The notes under the pieces were generated by a model that saw only the letters and a program-made list of their open reading frames with translations, did no database searches and was not told where the DNA came from. A program made the translations under genes and the position numbers. Shown here piece after piece: positions 49,270 through 61,000 of a DNA stretch of 64,000 bases; the first letter of the stretch is position 1, and each line of letters begins with the position of its first letter. The DNA comes from Tricholomella constricta. Its lineage: Eukaryota > Basidiomycota > Agaricomycetes > Agaricales > Lyophyllaceae. Location of the stretch: contig JAACJP010000016.1 in assembly GCA_013368375.1 (NCBI GenBank), positions 310,001 to 374,000 on the forward strand, written 5' to 3'.

Positions 49270-49639
49270 ACTCCTCAACCATCTCAACTATCTTGGAGTG
49301 TCCGGAATCCAGTGACTTTCTGAGTATCATCTATTATTACGATAAGTGCAGATCAGAGATCTTGGCATAACACAATCATCACATGTACATCCCTACTAGC
49401 ACAACATTGTCTTTTTTTATCTGATTCCATACCTAATCCAATGTTCAAACATAACTATCGCTACTTTCCTGGGTCCATGGACCAAGCAAGTTTGTTCATA
49501 TTGAAGACGAAAATTGAACAGAAGCTGAAAGGACCTGGCACAAACTCCTACGGCTCCCACAGGAGTTCAGTGACGAAGTCTCCGTGAAGGGCATGAACAT
49601 CATAAACCCCCTACACATTGAAGTCTAAATGGTCGTAGT
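49270..49639. other. Convergent 3' region
   Basis: About 370 bp, AT-rich near 49400-49450. No coding structure. Confidence 0.45.
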
Positions 49640-50401
49640 AGCTAACTTGCAGTTGGCGAAAGAGTGGCCATGAGTACATGGATTGGCAGGCCGACTAGAA
49701 CGAAGTAAACATTCCGCCACACTGACGTTGACTGGTCCCACCGCCTGCGCGATGCCATGACCATCTGTCTACCAGTTACTTTATCAGCTGATCTTTCATT
49801 GACGGATACTGCTTCTCTTCGAATACGACAAACATACTCGTTCTCTTCCATGCTCGATCAAAGCAGTTCCCACACCTTTTTCCCTGCCAATCGGGGTGGC
49901 TATCACCTCTTTGGCGATACCACTCGGTGCGTAAACGATCGTCGAAGACTGGCTTCTTGAGAGCCTCCAACTTCGGCCCAAACTTTAATTACAGTGCGCT
50001 TGGCGTCAGGAGCCAGTCATCAAGTCGAAAATTGTCGTTAGAACACTCACGCCTCGCGTACCGCTCTTTCCCTTTCGCAGGGAGTTTTTCCATCAGCGGA
50101 GCCATGGCCAGTTATAGCTAATGCTCACTTGGCGGTCCAAGGGTCGAGGCGGCGATTGCACGGGGAGAGGGATTTGCCTGTCATAGAGTTCTCGATCTGG
50201 CCCGAACCGGATGGTAGCGCTTATAATTATGACCTCGTTGCACGCATCTTCAGCGATACAAATCTCGCCAGCCAGTGAGCTCGACAAGTTGTGATCGCTT
50301 GAGGACCGGCAAAATTTTTTGGACTTCGTTGTTTCCCACGACGCATCGGAAGCCACGCTCTGCGACGAAGATACGATGAGGACGGCGAGGATTGTTATCA
50401 T
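49640..50401 (-). CDS. Possible small multi-exon protein, unrecognised
   Basis: A tentative gene. On the minus strand an open frame begins with a signal-like N-terminus (MITILAVLIVSSSQSVASDA) and runs to PPRPLDRQ before a GTGAGC donor near 50137. Further coding-like pieces follow: EKLPAKGKERYAR (about 50100), FGPKLEALKKPVFDDRLRTEW (about 49983-49920) and WRNVYFVLVGLPIHVLMATL (about 49711-49650), which looks like one membrane helix. Some joins would keep frame but I could not build one complete chain with a start and a stop. The single-helix, basic-loop layout could suit a small mitochondrial or ER membrane subunit; that is a guess. Confidence 0.3.
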
Positions 50402-50987
50402 GCCCTAGAGATGGGTATCATAACCTGCCTGTAGCAAATGCGACATCGAAGACTGCCCTCACTTCTTTGCTCGACCATGCGGGCAGTTCTATTGTCAGCA
50501 CATTGTCGTGTCGAAGTTACTTACGGGAAGTAGGGTCGACGAGTTTACGGATAGTATATGTATGACATGTCGGTAACATTGTGAACAATTACAGTATATA
50601 GTTGAGATCCGACAGTCAAGGTAGAAAGGGATTTCAGATTTGTATCACATCGTGGCTTGGACAAAAATTCGAGGGAAAACCTTACAGGTTCGTTGTTATT
50701 TACAGCGTGAGAGAGAGAGCGCGCCAAAAAAAAATGCAACACCGCATGTGACAAGCGGCAAAAGACTTGAAACGCAAGGAGATTCGGATACGGTCGCTCC
50801 GCGATACCGTGTGCTTAGCGGCCCAGCGGTCAACATGGGGAAAGGGCAGAAAGATTACATTAAGAACGACACAGGGTATGGAAGAACGTGGCAGACAGAT
50901 GATTATGTCCGAGCGGGATCTAAGTATCTAACAGAATCATTATGGCATGAAGGCGATGGCATGACGGCGGCGGCATAGAAAGCGAGC
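50402..50987. other. Intergenic, no supported gene
   Basis: About 590 bp between the tentative small gene and the 3' end of the flavoprotein gene. Contains a GAGAGAGAGAGC run near 50708 and an A-run near 50728. No gene. Confidence 0.45.
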
Positions 50988-52389
50988 TCAGTATCCTTGT
51001 TCTCCCTTGTACATGGATACAAGGAGGGTCTTGGATTTGGCGGCCTTGGCGAGCCAATTGCCGAGCGTGATACCCCCAAGGAGGTCAAAGTATGCGATAC
51101 CAGCGGCCTTCGACGCAGTAATTAGCCCACATATTGCCTCATCAAAGATACAAGCAGCTTACCTTGCCGTTGGTGACGACAATCATCTCAGTGGTTCCCT
51201 TGTAAGGCTTCATAGCGCCGTTGTTTAGGAAAGCTTGGATGTTGCCTCCCGCGAGGGCACCGTGGATACTAGACTTGGCAGCTTGCTTTTGCTCCTTCCA
51301 TTCGATGACGTCTCCAGCAGCGAAGATGTTGTCATAGTTTGCCAATTGAAGGGTCGGTCGGATTTTGATCAAACCGCGCTCACTGAGAGAGTCCTTTCCA
51401 AGAGACGCGGAAACAAAGTCGTTGTTAGGTCGAGGTCCACGGGTTTGGACCTATCGGGTTCGAATAAATCAAATGATTTAGTGCACATTGAGATAGAACA
51501 TACCACAAAGTCTGCGTTCTTGAGTTCCGTCCCATTGCGGGTCGAAAGGCCTTCGACTTCCGCCGTTTCCGCAAAGTCGACGAATTCACCGAGCACAAGC
51601 TGAACCCCGCGAGCACGTAAACTGGTTTCGGCGGCCTTTCGGGGCTTGTCGGGATACGTGTCATTGAGGAGGAGCTTGTCGCCATGGACGATGGTGACTT
51701 TCTTCTCCTGAAGCGCAGTAAAATGGTCAGGAATTCGAAAGAAATAGCTGAGGGACGGTCAGCTTACCGGCCATTGGTCCTTAATCTCACCGGCGAGTTC
51801 TGAACATTGCAACGTGTCAATGTGTCGTATAAAAAATAAAACGATAAATAGACAAACCAATTCCGACTGCACCTCCACCGACCAGGACAATGTCTTGGGC
51901 TTTGGTCAACTGAGAGTTGAGTGTCTTGATGTGCTCATTGACTCCATCGTTGGTACGAGGGAAAGCGGGAGGTCCGAACCATGAGGCACCCTGAGCCAGG
52001 AGGAGGACATGGTAACTATATGAATATTCCCACAGTCAACAATGAGGCCGAAACACGACATGGACACGACAAACGCACTCTATTTTCTCGCCAGATTCCA
52101 GAGTGACGCTGCTGGCATCCTTCGTAGGGTCAATGGATGTTACCGTTCCCTCCACGAATTTGCCTTTGCCGTTGACGAAGACCTTGTCGAAGGGAAGCAT
52201 GATGTCCTTCCTGAGAGCCTCGTCCTGGGTCACAATCAACCGAAGAGACGCCACGAGCCATATTCTGTAGGGTAAGGGGTTTATGAGGATGAGCTCGTAC
52301 TTGGACGAGTCGAGGGTCCGGGAGAGGGCTCTAGCGGCAGTGACACCGGCACCTCCACCACCAACTATGACAATATTTTTCTTGCTCAT
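50988..52389 (-). CDS. AIFM2/FSP1-like FAD/NAD(P)H oxidoreductase
   Basis: Pyridine-nucleotide-disulfide-reductase-fold flavoprotein of the AMID/AIFM2 (FSP1) group, NAD(P)H:quinone reductases. Start 52389 (MSKKNIVIVGGGGAGVTAARAL, FAD-binding). Exon 1 ends at 52079 (..SGEKI) and splices to 52015 (YHVLLLAQGASWFG). The NAD(P)H-binding Rossmann motif is DIVLVGGGAVGIELAGEI. The third FAD motif is YDNIFAAGDVIEWKEQKQ. It ends AKAAKSKTLLVSMYKGEQGY-stop (50988). No signal peptide or TM helix is visible, and the length is about 375 residues, usual for the group. AIFM2 relatives reduce ubiquinone, notable because a UbiA prenyltransferase lies 1.7 kb away. Joins I checked keep frame. Confidence 0.88.
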
Positions 52390-53142
52390 GGTTCGTCGTG
52401 GTCTGGGATGGTGGTTCCAAGGGAATGGGAGTGGTTCGAGGTAATACTGGAAACCATGGTTCTTTTATTTGTTCGGAGGAGAACTTCGATCAAGGGACCA
52501 TGCTCAGTATGCTCGGTAAGCCTTCGTAAGCAACAATCAATGAGGCTAAGTAAGCAAATCACCTGGGCACGACAACTAACGGATTTCCATTCAAATCACC
52601 ATATTTGACGGTGAGAATACTTGAAGCTGCCTTTTTACAGGACCCCTCCACAATAACGGCTTTGAAACCTATATTTCAGGCTCATCTTACAGTCGCGACT
52701 TGTTCCGATGCAACTCCCGTTGGGGATAAAGGGAAAATCCCTTAAACAATTTGCAAAGTTCACGCATCATCAGCTGTCATCCGTGTGACTCGCTTGGAGG
52801 CCCTCACGCTGTTTTTCACGCACCAACCAGACTAATGTAGGAAAGTGATAGGCATTTGACAATCAAGATGTTTGTCCTTCAGGTGGCTCTGGATCCTCAG
52901 GTGTAGCCTTGCTGATTTACCCAGGCCAGTCCCTGAACGCACATTTTTGGCGCGCTTCCTGCTCCTCAGCATGATATCGATCTTGATGCACGCTCAATTC
53001 TCGCGATAATTTCTTATAAGTAGGCTTCAATGGACGGCTTTTAAGGGCATCTCGTTTTTCTTTCTCGACGCCCTGTTGCGGTACTTGAGCATCGACGATC
53101 TGCTCCTGAACATACTTCTTTCGTTTGGCCGACTCTATCAGG
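52390..53142. other. Divergent intergenic region
   Basis: About 750 bp between the flavoprotein gene (-) and the fourth P450 (+). A minus-strand open frame (52917-53168, rich in Lys/Glu/Gln) overlaps the P450 start and is most likely chance. Shared regulatory region is possible. Confidence 0.45.
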
Positions 53143-55306
53143 ATGTTCCAAGACACTAGCCCGGTCATATTTGGCTTGAGTGGCGGCCTCGCTGTCTTAT
53201 CTCTCTATCTAATTACTCAGAATCTTCGCAAACGGTCACTTCCGCCAGGCCCTCGGGGTCTACCCATCGTTGGTAACATGTTTGACATGCCAAAAGACTA
53301 TGAATGGGAACACTGGGCGAAGCATAAGGACCTTTATGGTACGTCTCCACAACGTCCAAGGCCTGGCGGACATAGAAGTAATCTTGCTTCGCCTTCAGGC
53401 CCGATAAGCACCGTTAATGTTCTCAGCACGCGTGTTATTATTATCAACGACCTTCAGACCGCGATCGACCTTCTCGAGACAAAATCATCGATTTATTCCA
53501 ACAGGCCCACGTTCCCGTTCGCCGGCGAGTTGTAAATTTGACCTTCGCATATCTCTGGTGTGTCATACTCATGAACATCTGCAGCATTGGCTGGAACCGT
53601 CAGATGATCTTGTCTCAATACGACGATCGTTTTCGCCTCATGCGAAAATACGTCAAAGCCTACATAGGAACAAAGAGCGCCATAGTCCCACATAAGCCCG
53701 TCCAGGAGATCGAAACCAAATACTTCTTGGCGCGCATACTCGAGAATCCATCAAGTGTCATCGAAAACATTCGCCGGTAAGGTTCCCACTCTTCCGGCAT
53801 CTATTATTGGAAACTCACAATCCTTCGATTCGAAGATCGGCTGGCTCCATCTTCCTCAAGCTCTCTCATGGCTACACAATTGACACATCCGGCCCCGATA
53901 CTCTCGTTGAACTGGTTGAAAATGCATCTAAGGAATTCCACACGGCAACTCTCCCTGGAGAATGGCTGATCGACAGTATCCCTTGGAGTGAGTTGGAAAT
54001 CCTGGACGCGTTGGATGTTCATGGTTGATATTGATTCCAAACTTCCAGTGCGTTATCTTCCGAAATGGTGGCCTGGCCAACACTTCAAGAAGATTGGTAG
54101 TGTATTCCGCGAACACAACTTCGAACAGGCGATTCGACCAGTCGACTTTGTCAAACGTCAAATGGTGAGTATTTTTTGGCAAGACCCATTGCAACTGACT
54201 GCTAAAGACTTCGACAATAGGAGAAGGGTATCGAAGTTCCTTCCTTTACATCAACGATGCTGCGACAAGGTCTTAACGAATACGAAGAGGATGTTGTTCA
54301 ATGGGGTGCGAACTCGCTCTATGGCGGAGGCACGGATACCGTGAGTCTATATCTCAATTCTTCCATGACGTGTTGAGTTTACCGTTCCCGTAACAGACAA
54401 CTGCTGCGCTGACCACATTCGTACTCGCAATGGTTCTGAATCCGGATGTACAAAAGAAGGCGCAAGAGGAGCTCGACTCTATCATTGGTCATGGACGACT
54501 ACCTAGCCTGGACGACCGATCGCGACTTCCGTACATGGAAGCCCTGCTCAATGAAGTCCACAGATATCACCCTATTGGACCCATGGGTTCGTTTCTTTAT
54601 CTCCGCCCGCCACATGAATGCTTATTGACGTCTTCAATTTCATCAACGTAGGTATCCCCCACTGCGTGACTCAGGACGACTATTATAATGGCATGCTGAT
54701 CCCGAAGGACTCCATAGTTTTGGTCAATCTATGGTACGTAATGTTGTTGTCTGGCGTTGAGGACCAAGAAGCTCAACGACAACTACTGCAAAATCAGGCT
54801 GATTGCTCACAATCCTGACATCTACCCCAACCCGAACAAGTTCGATCCCGGACGGTTCTACAACACCGACAAACCACAGCTTGACCCGCAAACCTTCGTG
54901 TTTGGGTTCGGCCGCAGGTGAGGCGCTCCGTTTCCATAAGCGCCCTATAATGGCTAACACTTCCTACTCGACGCATAGGGCATGCCCAGGGAAAGAACTT
55001 GCCAACGCCAACATGTTCCTTCTCATGTCGATGATGCTATCCGTATTCGATATCACAAAGGCGAAGGATGCCAACGGAGTCGAAATTACGCCCAAGATTG
55101 AGTTTGGTTCGGGAACGGTCAGGTGTGTGCCTTTGCCTCCGTAAAATCAAATTCTTTGCGCCTGCTGACCGTCTCTCTTGCGTTTCCTCAGCCACGCTAA
55201 ACCTTTCCCCTTCGTGATTAGACCACGTTCTGCGGATACGGAGGCATTGGTCAGCACTATCTTCGAAGACTATCCCCCTCCCCCGACCAACGCCAGAGAC
55301 CTTTAG
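53143..55306 (+). CDS. Cytochrome P450 monooxygenase (fourth)
   Basis: Start ATG 53143 (MFQDTSPVIFGLSGGLAVLSLYLI, membrane anchor) with hinge SLPPGPRGLPIVGNMFDMP. Further landmarks are LQTAIDLLETKSSIYSNRP, the I-helix YGGGTDTTTAALTTFVLAM, the K-helix NEVHRYHP, DPGRF, and the haem loop FVFGFGRRACPGKELANANM (intron between Arg and Ala). The C-terminus is HAKPFPFVIRPRSADTEALV...PTNARDL-stop. About a dozen short introns and no lesion seen. It belongs to the abundant agaricomycete P450s often labelled O-methylsterigmatocystin-oxidoreductase-like, a label that does not define substrate. It faces the flavoprotein gene head to head, so co-regulation is plausible. Confidence 0.9.
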
Positions 55307-56076
55307 TTCTCTGGTTTGCAGAGAATGATATTGGAAATGTCTTGTTACTTATCGTTGGATGTCCTTACATCATTGTACATTTTACGTTTTCAACCAAAGG
55401 TCCTTTATAGGCTCCTAAGTACGGAACTTTATGTATATATACATACAGCAAGAAAACGGTGATTGAAGTCATGGGGATGTGGCTAAGAGGAGAAACTGAT
55501 GTCACTGATGAAAAAAGGGTATGAAGCCAAATTTCGGGGTATTGTCAAACGGCCGACTTCTTCAAATGAGCTGCGTTGGCATCGTTGGGTGATACCGTAA
55601 AGCGAGACTGAGCAGAGGGTAGTCAATTGCCAGGAAGTAAAATGTGACCCAATTGATCTACACGATTAGGTACCATGCTGGCAAAGAGTTCCATATTTAC
55701 ATACTATAATTCGCCACTTGATGTTTCGGAACCTGAAGATTAAAGATTTTATGCAGCGCTCTGGTCGTAGTATTTCACAAACAACGACCTACATGGTGAA
55801 TTATAACTTTAGAACACCGTACTTCTCGGCGCGCTCCAGGACCCAACTTGGCCATCTGTGTCTTTGCCATACATGGCCACAAGAAGATGCTTAAAATTGA
55901 TCGGCGAGTGAGTTCGAGCCAGGATCCAGGTGATTGCTTGTCATGTTTTCTGCTCGTACAGTCACCTCACGGTGAGATAAATTACACTATCATACAAGAG
56001 CATCAGCTGCATGCCAGCGCACCTCTCAGCCTGAGACTATACACGTCCCCACTGATCATGACCCAGAAGCGAAGTA
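55307..56076. other. Convergent intergenic region
   Basis: About 770 bp between convergent genes. AT-rich near 55430-55450 (TATATATACATAC). No coding structure. Confidence 0.5.
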
Positions 56077-57447
56077 TCACGCCATTGATGTCCCTCTTCG
56101 GGTGTAGTCGTAAACTTTGGCATCACGGTTCATCCCTTCTGTGGCTGTTGTATCTGTTCCAGGGAGACTGAAGGTATCGAGATGCACTCGATTTCTGTCC
56201 TCGAAATGGATACTCCTGGAAGGAGTCGATGTATTCACTGAGTTCGTCCCAACGAGTTCGAAATGGACAAAAACAATGATAAGCGTCGGAAGGATGCCCT
56301 GTCATGAAGCACGACAGCGTGAGATGGAAATTTATGATCGGTGCACATGTGAAATTGCTCACGATGAGTGGTATCTCCAAGTCAAGAAGGATGTGGATTC
56401 CGTCACTGTGGATGTGGTCCAGGATGAGGCTGAGAATCTGTTTGTCATAAACTGTCAAGCACACATTTCCTCGGTGCCGAAAGTGCCTTACCTGGCATGT
56501 TGCAGATAAAGCACCGGTTTCTATGAACAGGGCTACTGTCCCGCTGAAACCGCCGGAAGCGTACATAGTGCCTCCTACTAAAGAATGTAGTTGATAACGA
56601 GCATACCTAGTTATGTGACCGTCAGTCTATCAGCGACATGAAAGGACAGCATGCTTAGCTACCATATTTTCCCCGCAATCAGTAGGGTGCACATGGATGT
56701 GTTTGCGACGAATAAAGCTGCGGGAGCCACAGTAAAGAATTTTCTAAATTCTTTGAGGGAGGCAAGATTGAAGAGGAGGCCTGCAAAGATAGGTCAGATT
56801 TTAGTCCCACCATGGTATAGTTCGACGTACATGCTGCGACAATTGTCATCGTGAACGATGGGGCCACAATCCAATAGTTTCTCCCCCAAACAATCCAAAC
56901 CCTGATGTTAGTTTTGGTCAGATTCAATGTAAAAAGCTGCGGGAAATCCATCCATCCATCCATCCATACAGGCGGCGAATGTCGCACCTCCAGATTAAGA
57001 CGAGGTCCCCAATCACCAACTAGAAAGGTCAATATTTCAATGTGAGAACTAGACGTTGAATTGAAGCTCGACGAACCTGAAAGCCAGAAAGAATAATCCT
57101 TGCTTGCGCGTTTTGTTTACTGAGCTTCAAGGACGTGTTTTGTTGCATAACAAGGGCCAAATGGGCAACTGATATGAGGAACATGACGATGGAGGCCCCG
57201 AAAAGCACTTTGTGCATCCTTGGCATTTTTCGGCGCTTTGTACTTTTGGATGTCAGCTACGAGAATATGAAGCTGAAGGCACTCAGCCTACACCAAGAGC
57301 CAAATCACGAGCGCAGTGAGAACAGCGTACGCGCCTGTTATTCAAATTTAATGTCGAGTTTGACATAATCAACGTATGCTGCTCACCGATCAGGATGGAC
57401 TCGCACATCACTGCGATTAATTCCATCGCCTGCGCAGAGGGCGCCAT
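56077..57447 (-). CDS. Multi-pass membrane protein, fungal family, copy 2
   Basis: Paralogue of 41567-42946. Start 57447 (MAPSAQAMELIAVMCESILI), first intron beginning GTGAGC, then GAYAVLTALVIWLL. An intron beginning GTGTAGG leads to LTSKSTKRRKMPRMHKVLFG. Helices continue with GASIVMFLISVAHLALVM, the VWIVWGRNYWIVAPSFTMTI region, FTVAPAALFVANTSMCTLLI, and LLDLEIPLIV/GILPTLIIVFVHFE. It ends TRRGTSMA-stop (56077). Exon borders around 56560-56680 were not fully resolved and in-frame stops in that part may be intronic or real, so intactness is probable rather than proven. Function unknown; topology is receptor-like. Confidence 0.7.
56940..56968 (+). repeat. CCAT microsatellite
   Basis: Tandem CCAT units (about six) in an intron of the membrane-protein gene. 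Simple sequence only. Confidence 0.8.
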
Positions 57448-57960
57448 GAGGGTGAGCGATTCAGTGAGTGAGGAGAAAAGAAGGTTCGATCAGGTCGCTG
57501 GTCTCGAAATATGTTCTTTGCTTTTAAACTTATACGAGCATCTGTCGAGCATAGGAAGCGGGCCAAGGTAAGCTGTCAAAATCTTACCGCCATCAGGCTG
57601 TTAAAAATAGTGGGTTAAACTGGCATTTATGATCAATCCAGCAGATCACGGTTGCAGGTGATAAGGCTGCGTTGACGCAGGCGATAGCTTGAGGTCTTGC
57701 CACAGAGTTGAACCCTTTGAACTTGCTTTGAACCGAACCATCGAAGAAGCCAAGAAGAAGCATCTCGGTCTGCCCAAATGTAAGTCTTCCGGCTTCGGCT
57801 TCCGCCGTAAATCAACGGGAACCGCATGCCTTGGCGCGTCAAGGCGGGTGCGCACCTCGAGTCCTCCGCATTTCATTGACAATGAGAGAGTACAAGTGAG
57901 ACTGAATAACTATTTATCGGGTTTAAACAATTGTTTACACAAGGCCAATGAGAAGTCCAA
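57448..57960. other. Intergenic between membrane-protein gene and retroelement
   Basis: About 510 bp with short chance open frames. Possible pre-insertion genomic DNA. No target-site duplication can be defined because the 5' end of the retroelement is outside the window. Confidence 0.45.
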
Positions 57961-57981
57961 ATTGAGATTGAGATTGAGATT
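57961..57981 (-). repeat. 3' tandem tail of the non-LTR retrotransposon
   Basis: Three ATTGAG units plus ATT on the plus strand (AATCTC on the element strand), about 105 bp beyond the retroelement stop codon. Short tandem repeats rather than poly(A) are common 3' ends of non-LTR elements, so this probably marks the 3' terminus. Confidence 0.55.
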
Positions 57982-58085
57982 TAATTCCCGACTACGTTAC
58001 ATCAGCAACTCAGGTAATAATACCTCGTCGGGATAAGGTGGCATGTAATGTAAGGGAGGCATGGGGAGAAAGTAAGTAAGAGAGA

Positions 58086-61000
58086 CTACAAATGAAATAG
58101 ACTTTGAAGGACCTCAGGGATCCTGTAAGTAGGTGGAGATGGTCGCGACGGTCGGAACAAGTCGAACGCCTTCTGCCGAGTCTTGGCCCAGATCCTGCCC
58201 GCGAGGTGTATGGATGCGGTATGCCAGGTGTTGGTGATGCGTGAGCGTAGCGTAGTCGATAGTGGGAGATGGGAAATACAGGGAAGGAAACCCAAGTAGA
58301 AACGTGTTTGGCCCATGGGCCAAGAAGTGGAGTCGGAGAATAAGGAGGCGGTAAGGTCGATAATAGAACGCCGCGTCGGAAGAGGAACGGCATTAACAGT
58401 AGTTTCAATAACGGCAAGGAGATCAAACATAGAAGAGTGACGCAAATTAGCAAAATGGAAGCAGTTAACAAACAGGTGATGAGGGGACTCAATCGCGTCG
58501 CAACCAAATCTACACCACGGAAGGTAGCCAACGTCGAAGCGAGAGGCCAGGAGGTCACCAGAGTCGAGCTGACCGCTCCGCGCATACAACTGAATGATAG
58601 CTGCGTATGCATAGGGGGATCGCTGGTAGAGATAGGAGGGTGGAGGTGTGGGGTCGTACAACAGTGGAGATGTCAAGCGGGAGGACCAAACTGCATTGGA
58701 AGTGCTAAATGCTTCGGCCTGCTGTCGTTGGAGGTAATGCGCTATGCTACCCTCGAAGAACCCACGTTCAGGAATGAAGATGCAGTATGGTTGGAGGAGG
58801 AACGTGGGGGTCGGGAAAGCGGGTGGCGGATTATATAGCGAATGGCACCGTGAGGCGGCATGATCAGCCGCGCGATTTAAGCGCGCAGGCAGGGATTGAC
58901 TGGCAGTATGAGCCTTGACATGTACAATGTTGACCTCACCCCGTTCGTCGCGAAGAATGTCGCGAAGCCAGCGATGAAAGGCAGACGGCGCAGAGGGAGA
59001 TGACGCCGCAAGCCAATTGACGACGGGAAGGTAGTCGGTGTAGACTGTTCCCCCATGGTTGTGTTTAGCGAACAGAGTCGCAGAGAGGCAGCCAGCGACC
59101 TCGGCATGGGACGTGGTAGCGATATACCGCGGGGAGACCAGGGAAGCGAGAAGTCCTGAGGAGGGGCCTATTACAGATAATGTAAGTGATGATGGAGGCT
59201 GGGAAAAGTTTATAGGTAAGATTGTAGGTGGGGAGGGAGGGATAAGGGACGCATCAGAGCCATACACGCGATCCGGGAGGTGGTGTTGTGTCATGTGGGG
59301 AGGAGCCGAGGGCAGAGACAACAGAAGATGTTCCGCGGTTGCCCGACGGAGGGAGGGAGGGAGGAGGAGATCAGGACTAGCGGGGGATAGGGTAGATATG
59401 TAAGGGAAGGTAGCGGTGAACCATGAGAGGAGATTATGCCAGTCACGAGACAGGGAGGAAGTAGGGGAGGCGCTGTGTACAGTAGGTGGGGTGACGACGT
59501 GGAAGACGGGAGTGTGATAATCGGGGGAAAGGGAGACGAAACCTAAGTGACGGAGAGTATGGAAACCACGACGATACATGCGACTGAGGAGGAGCCGCGA
59601 GATGGTAGGTGAGGGATGTGGGGGAGAAAACGAGGGAGTAGTATCTAAAAGGTTGGCATAGTGTTCAATGGAGAGGTCTGGGGATAAAAGGAAGGAGAGG
59701 TCGGTAGGGTAAAGACGTATCTGGTTTTTATAGAGGCTGTTATTGGCGAAAATCCAACTTGCGGGCATCTTGGGGAGGTACTTGGCAGAAGAAGGAGGTG
59801 GTAGAGGATGCTGGACGGGAGACAGACATGCGTTTAGGGAGCAAGTCCAATCGTTGAGGGTGACGGCGGCGACCACACGGAAGAGCTCGACCGGGTGGCA
59901 GAGGTCGCGCCGGAGCCCAGAAATACAAGCGACTTCGTTAATCAAGGCCAAGGAGGGAAACCCAAATCCGCGTGCATAGACCGGCTGCGTGAAGAGGCCA
60001 GTGGAAAAACGGAATGGGAAGCCGAGGTATTGGTGCACTTTAGAAGCCACCAGATGGTCAAGCTTCAGCGCGTCAGACGGGTGGATCGGCTGGAGCTGGA
60101 GACAGGGCCGAAGCTTAGAGATGAGTCGCTGTGAGATGATGCGCGACAGCGCCGTGAAAGGGAGAGGACGACGAGTATAGGGGAGGTGAAAGGTGTTGAT
60201 AATGTCGCGCAGGTGCATGTATTGGAGGTCCGGGCGATTTACCGGGACCTTGAGGAAACGAATGTGGTCCCGGAAGACGGGTACATCGTTCCAGGTGGTG
60301 TCATGGCTTGAGGGGTCGGCAGGGGAAACAGAGGGAACCTTGACGAACTCCTGGTTCGGCGGGTCGAAGTCAGCGTTAAAGACGTACACGGCTGACTTAC
60401 GCCAAGCGGTCTCCCAGCCATACGAGGTCTGGAAACGATCAGCAAGTCGGGCTTTGTGGAGCAACCGTGGCCAATCGGTATCCCAGATGATGGAGTCATC
60501 CATGGCCTCAACCATGGAAATGGGGATGACCGCCGAGTCCGAGGGAACGTGTGGTCTGCCGATCCGGCTCTGATGGGAGGAGAGAGCGAGTGACTGTCCC
60601 ATGTGGCGAGAGATGTCTGAAAGCCAATGACTGAGGAGGCTGGTCGTGATGGTGCATTTGAGGGGCGACAGAGACCCGCCCTGCTTCGTAACGCCATCGA
60701 CGACGAACACATCCGTTAGCCCGTATGCAGTTTTGACCCGGTAAGGTACTTCCTCTTGCGAAGAAGCATCTAGGAGAGAAATAGAGGGGGGTAGGTGATA
60801 GGCATCTAAGGCGTCATAAAACCCTGCAGGCTCCAACATGTCGAAGCCTTTCTTCTGGTCACGCTGCAGCGCGTAGAGTGGTACCTGTTCCCGCTTGGCC
60901 CATGCTTGGATTTGAGCCAGGAGCGAGAGGAGGTCCCGGTGCTGCACCCCGGGCTGCGTAGCGACCTGAGAGGCAGGAACGATACCGTGGCGGGTAAGGT

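Noticed and set aside
52917..53168. Minus-strand Lys/Glu/Gln-rich open frame of 83 codons
   Set aside because: Overlaps the start of a clear P450 on the other strand and has no recognisable family.
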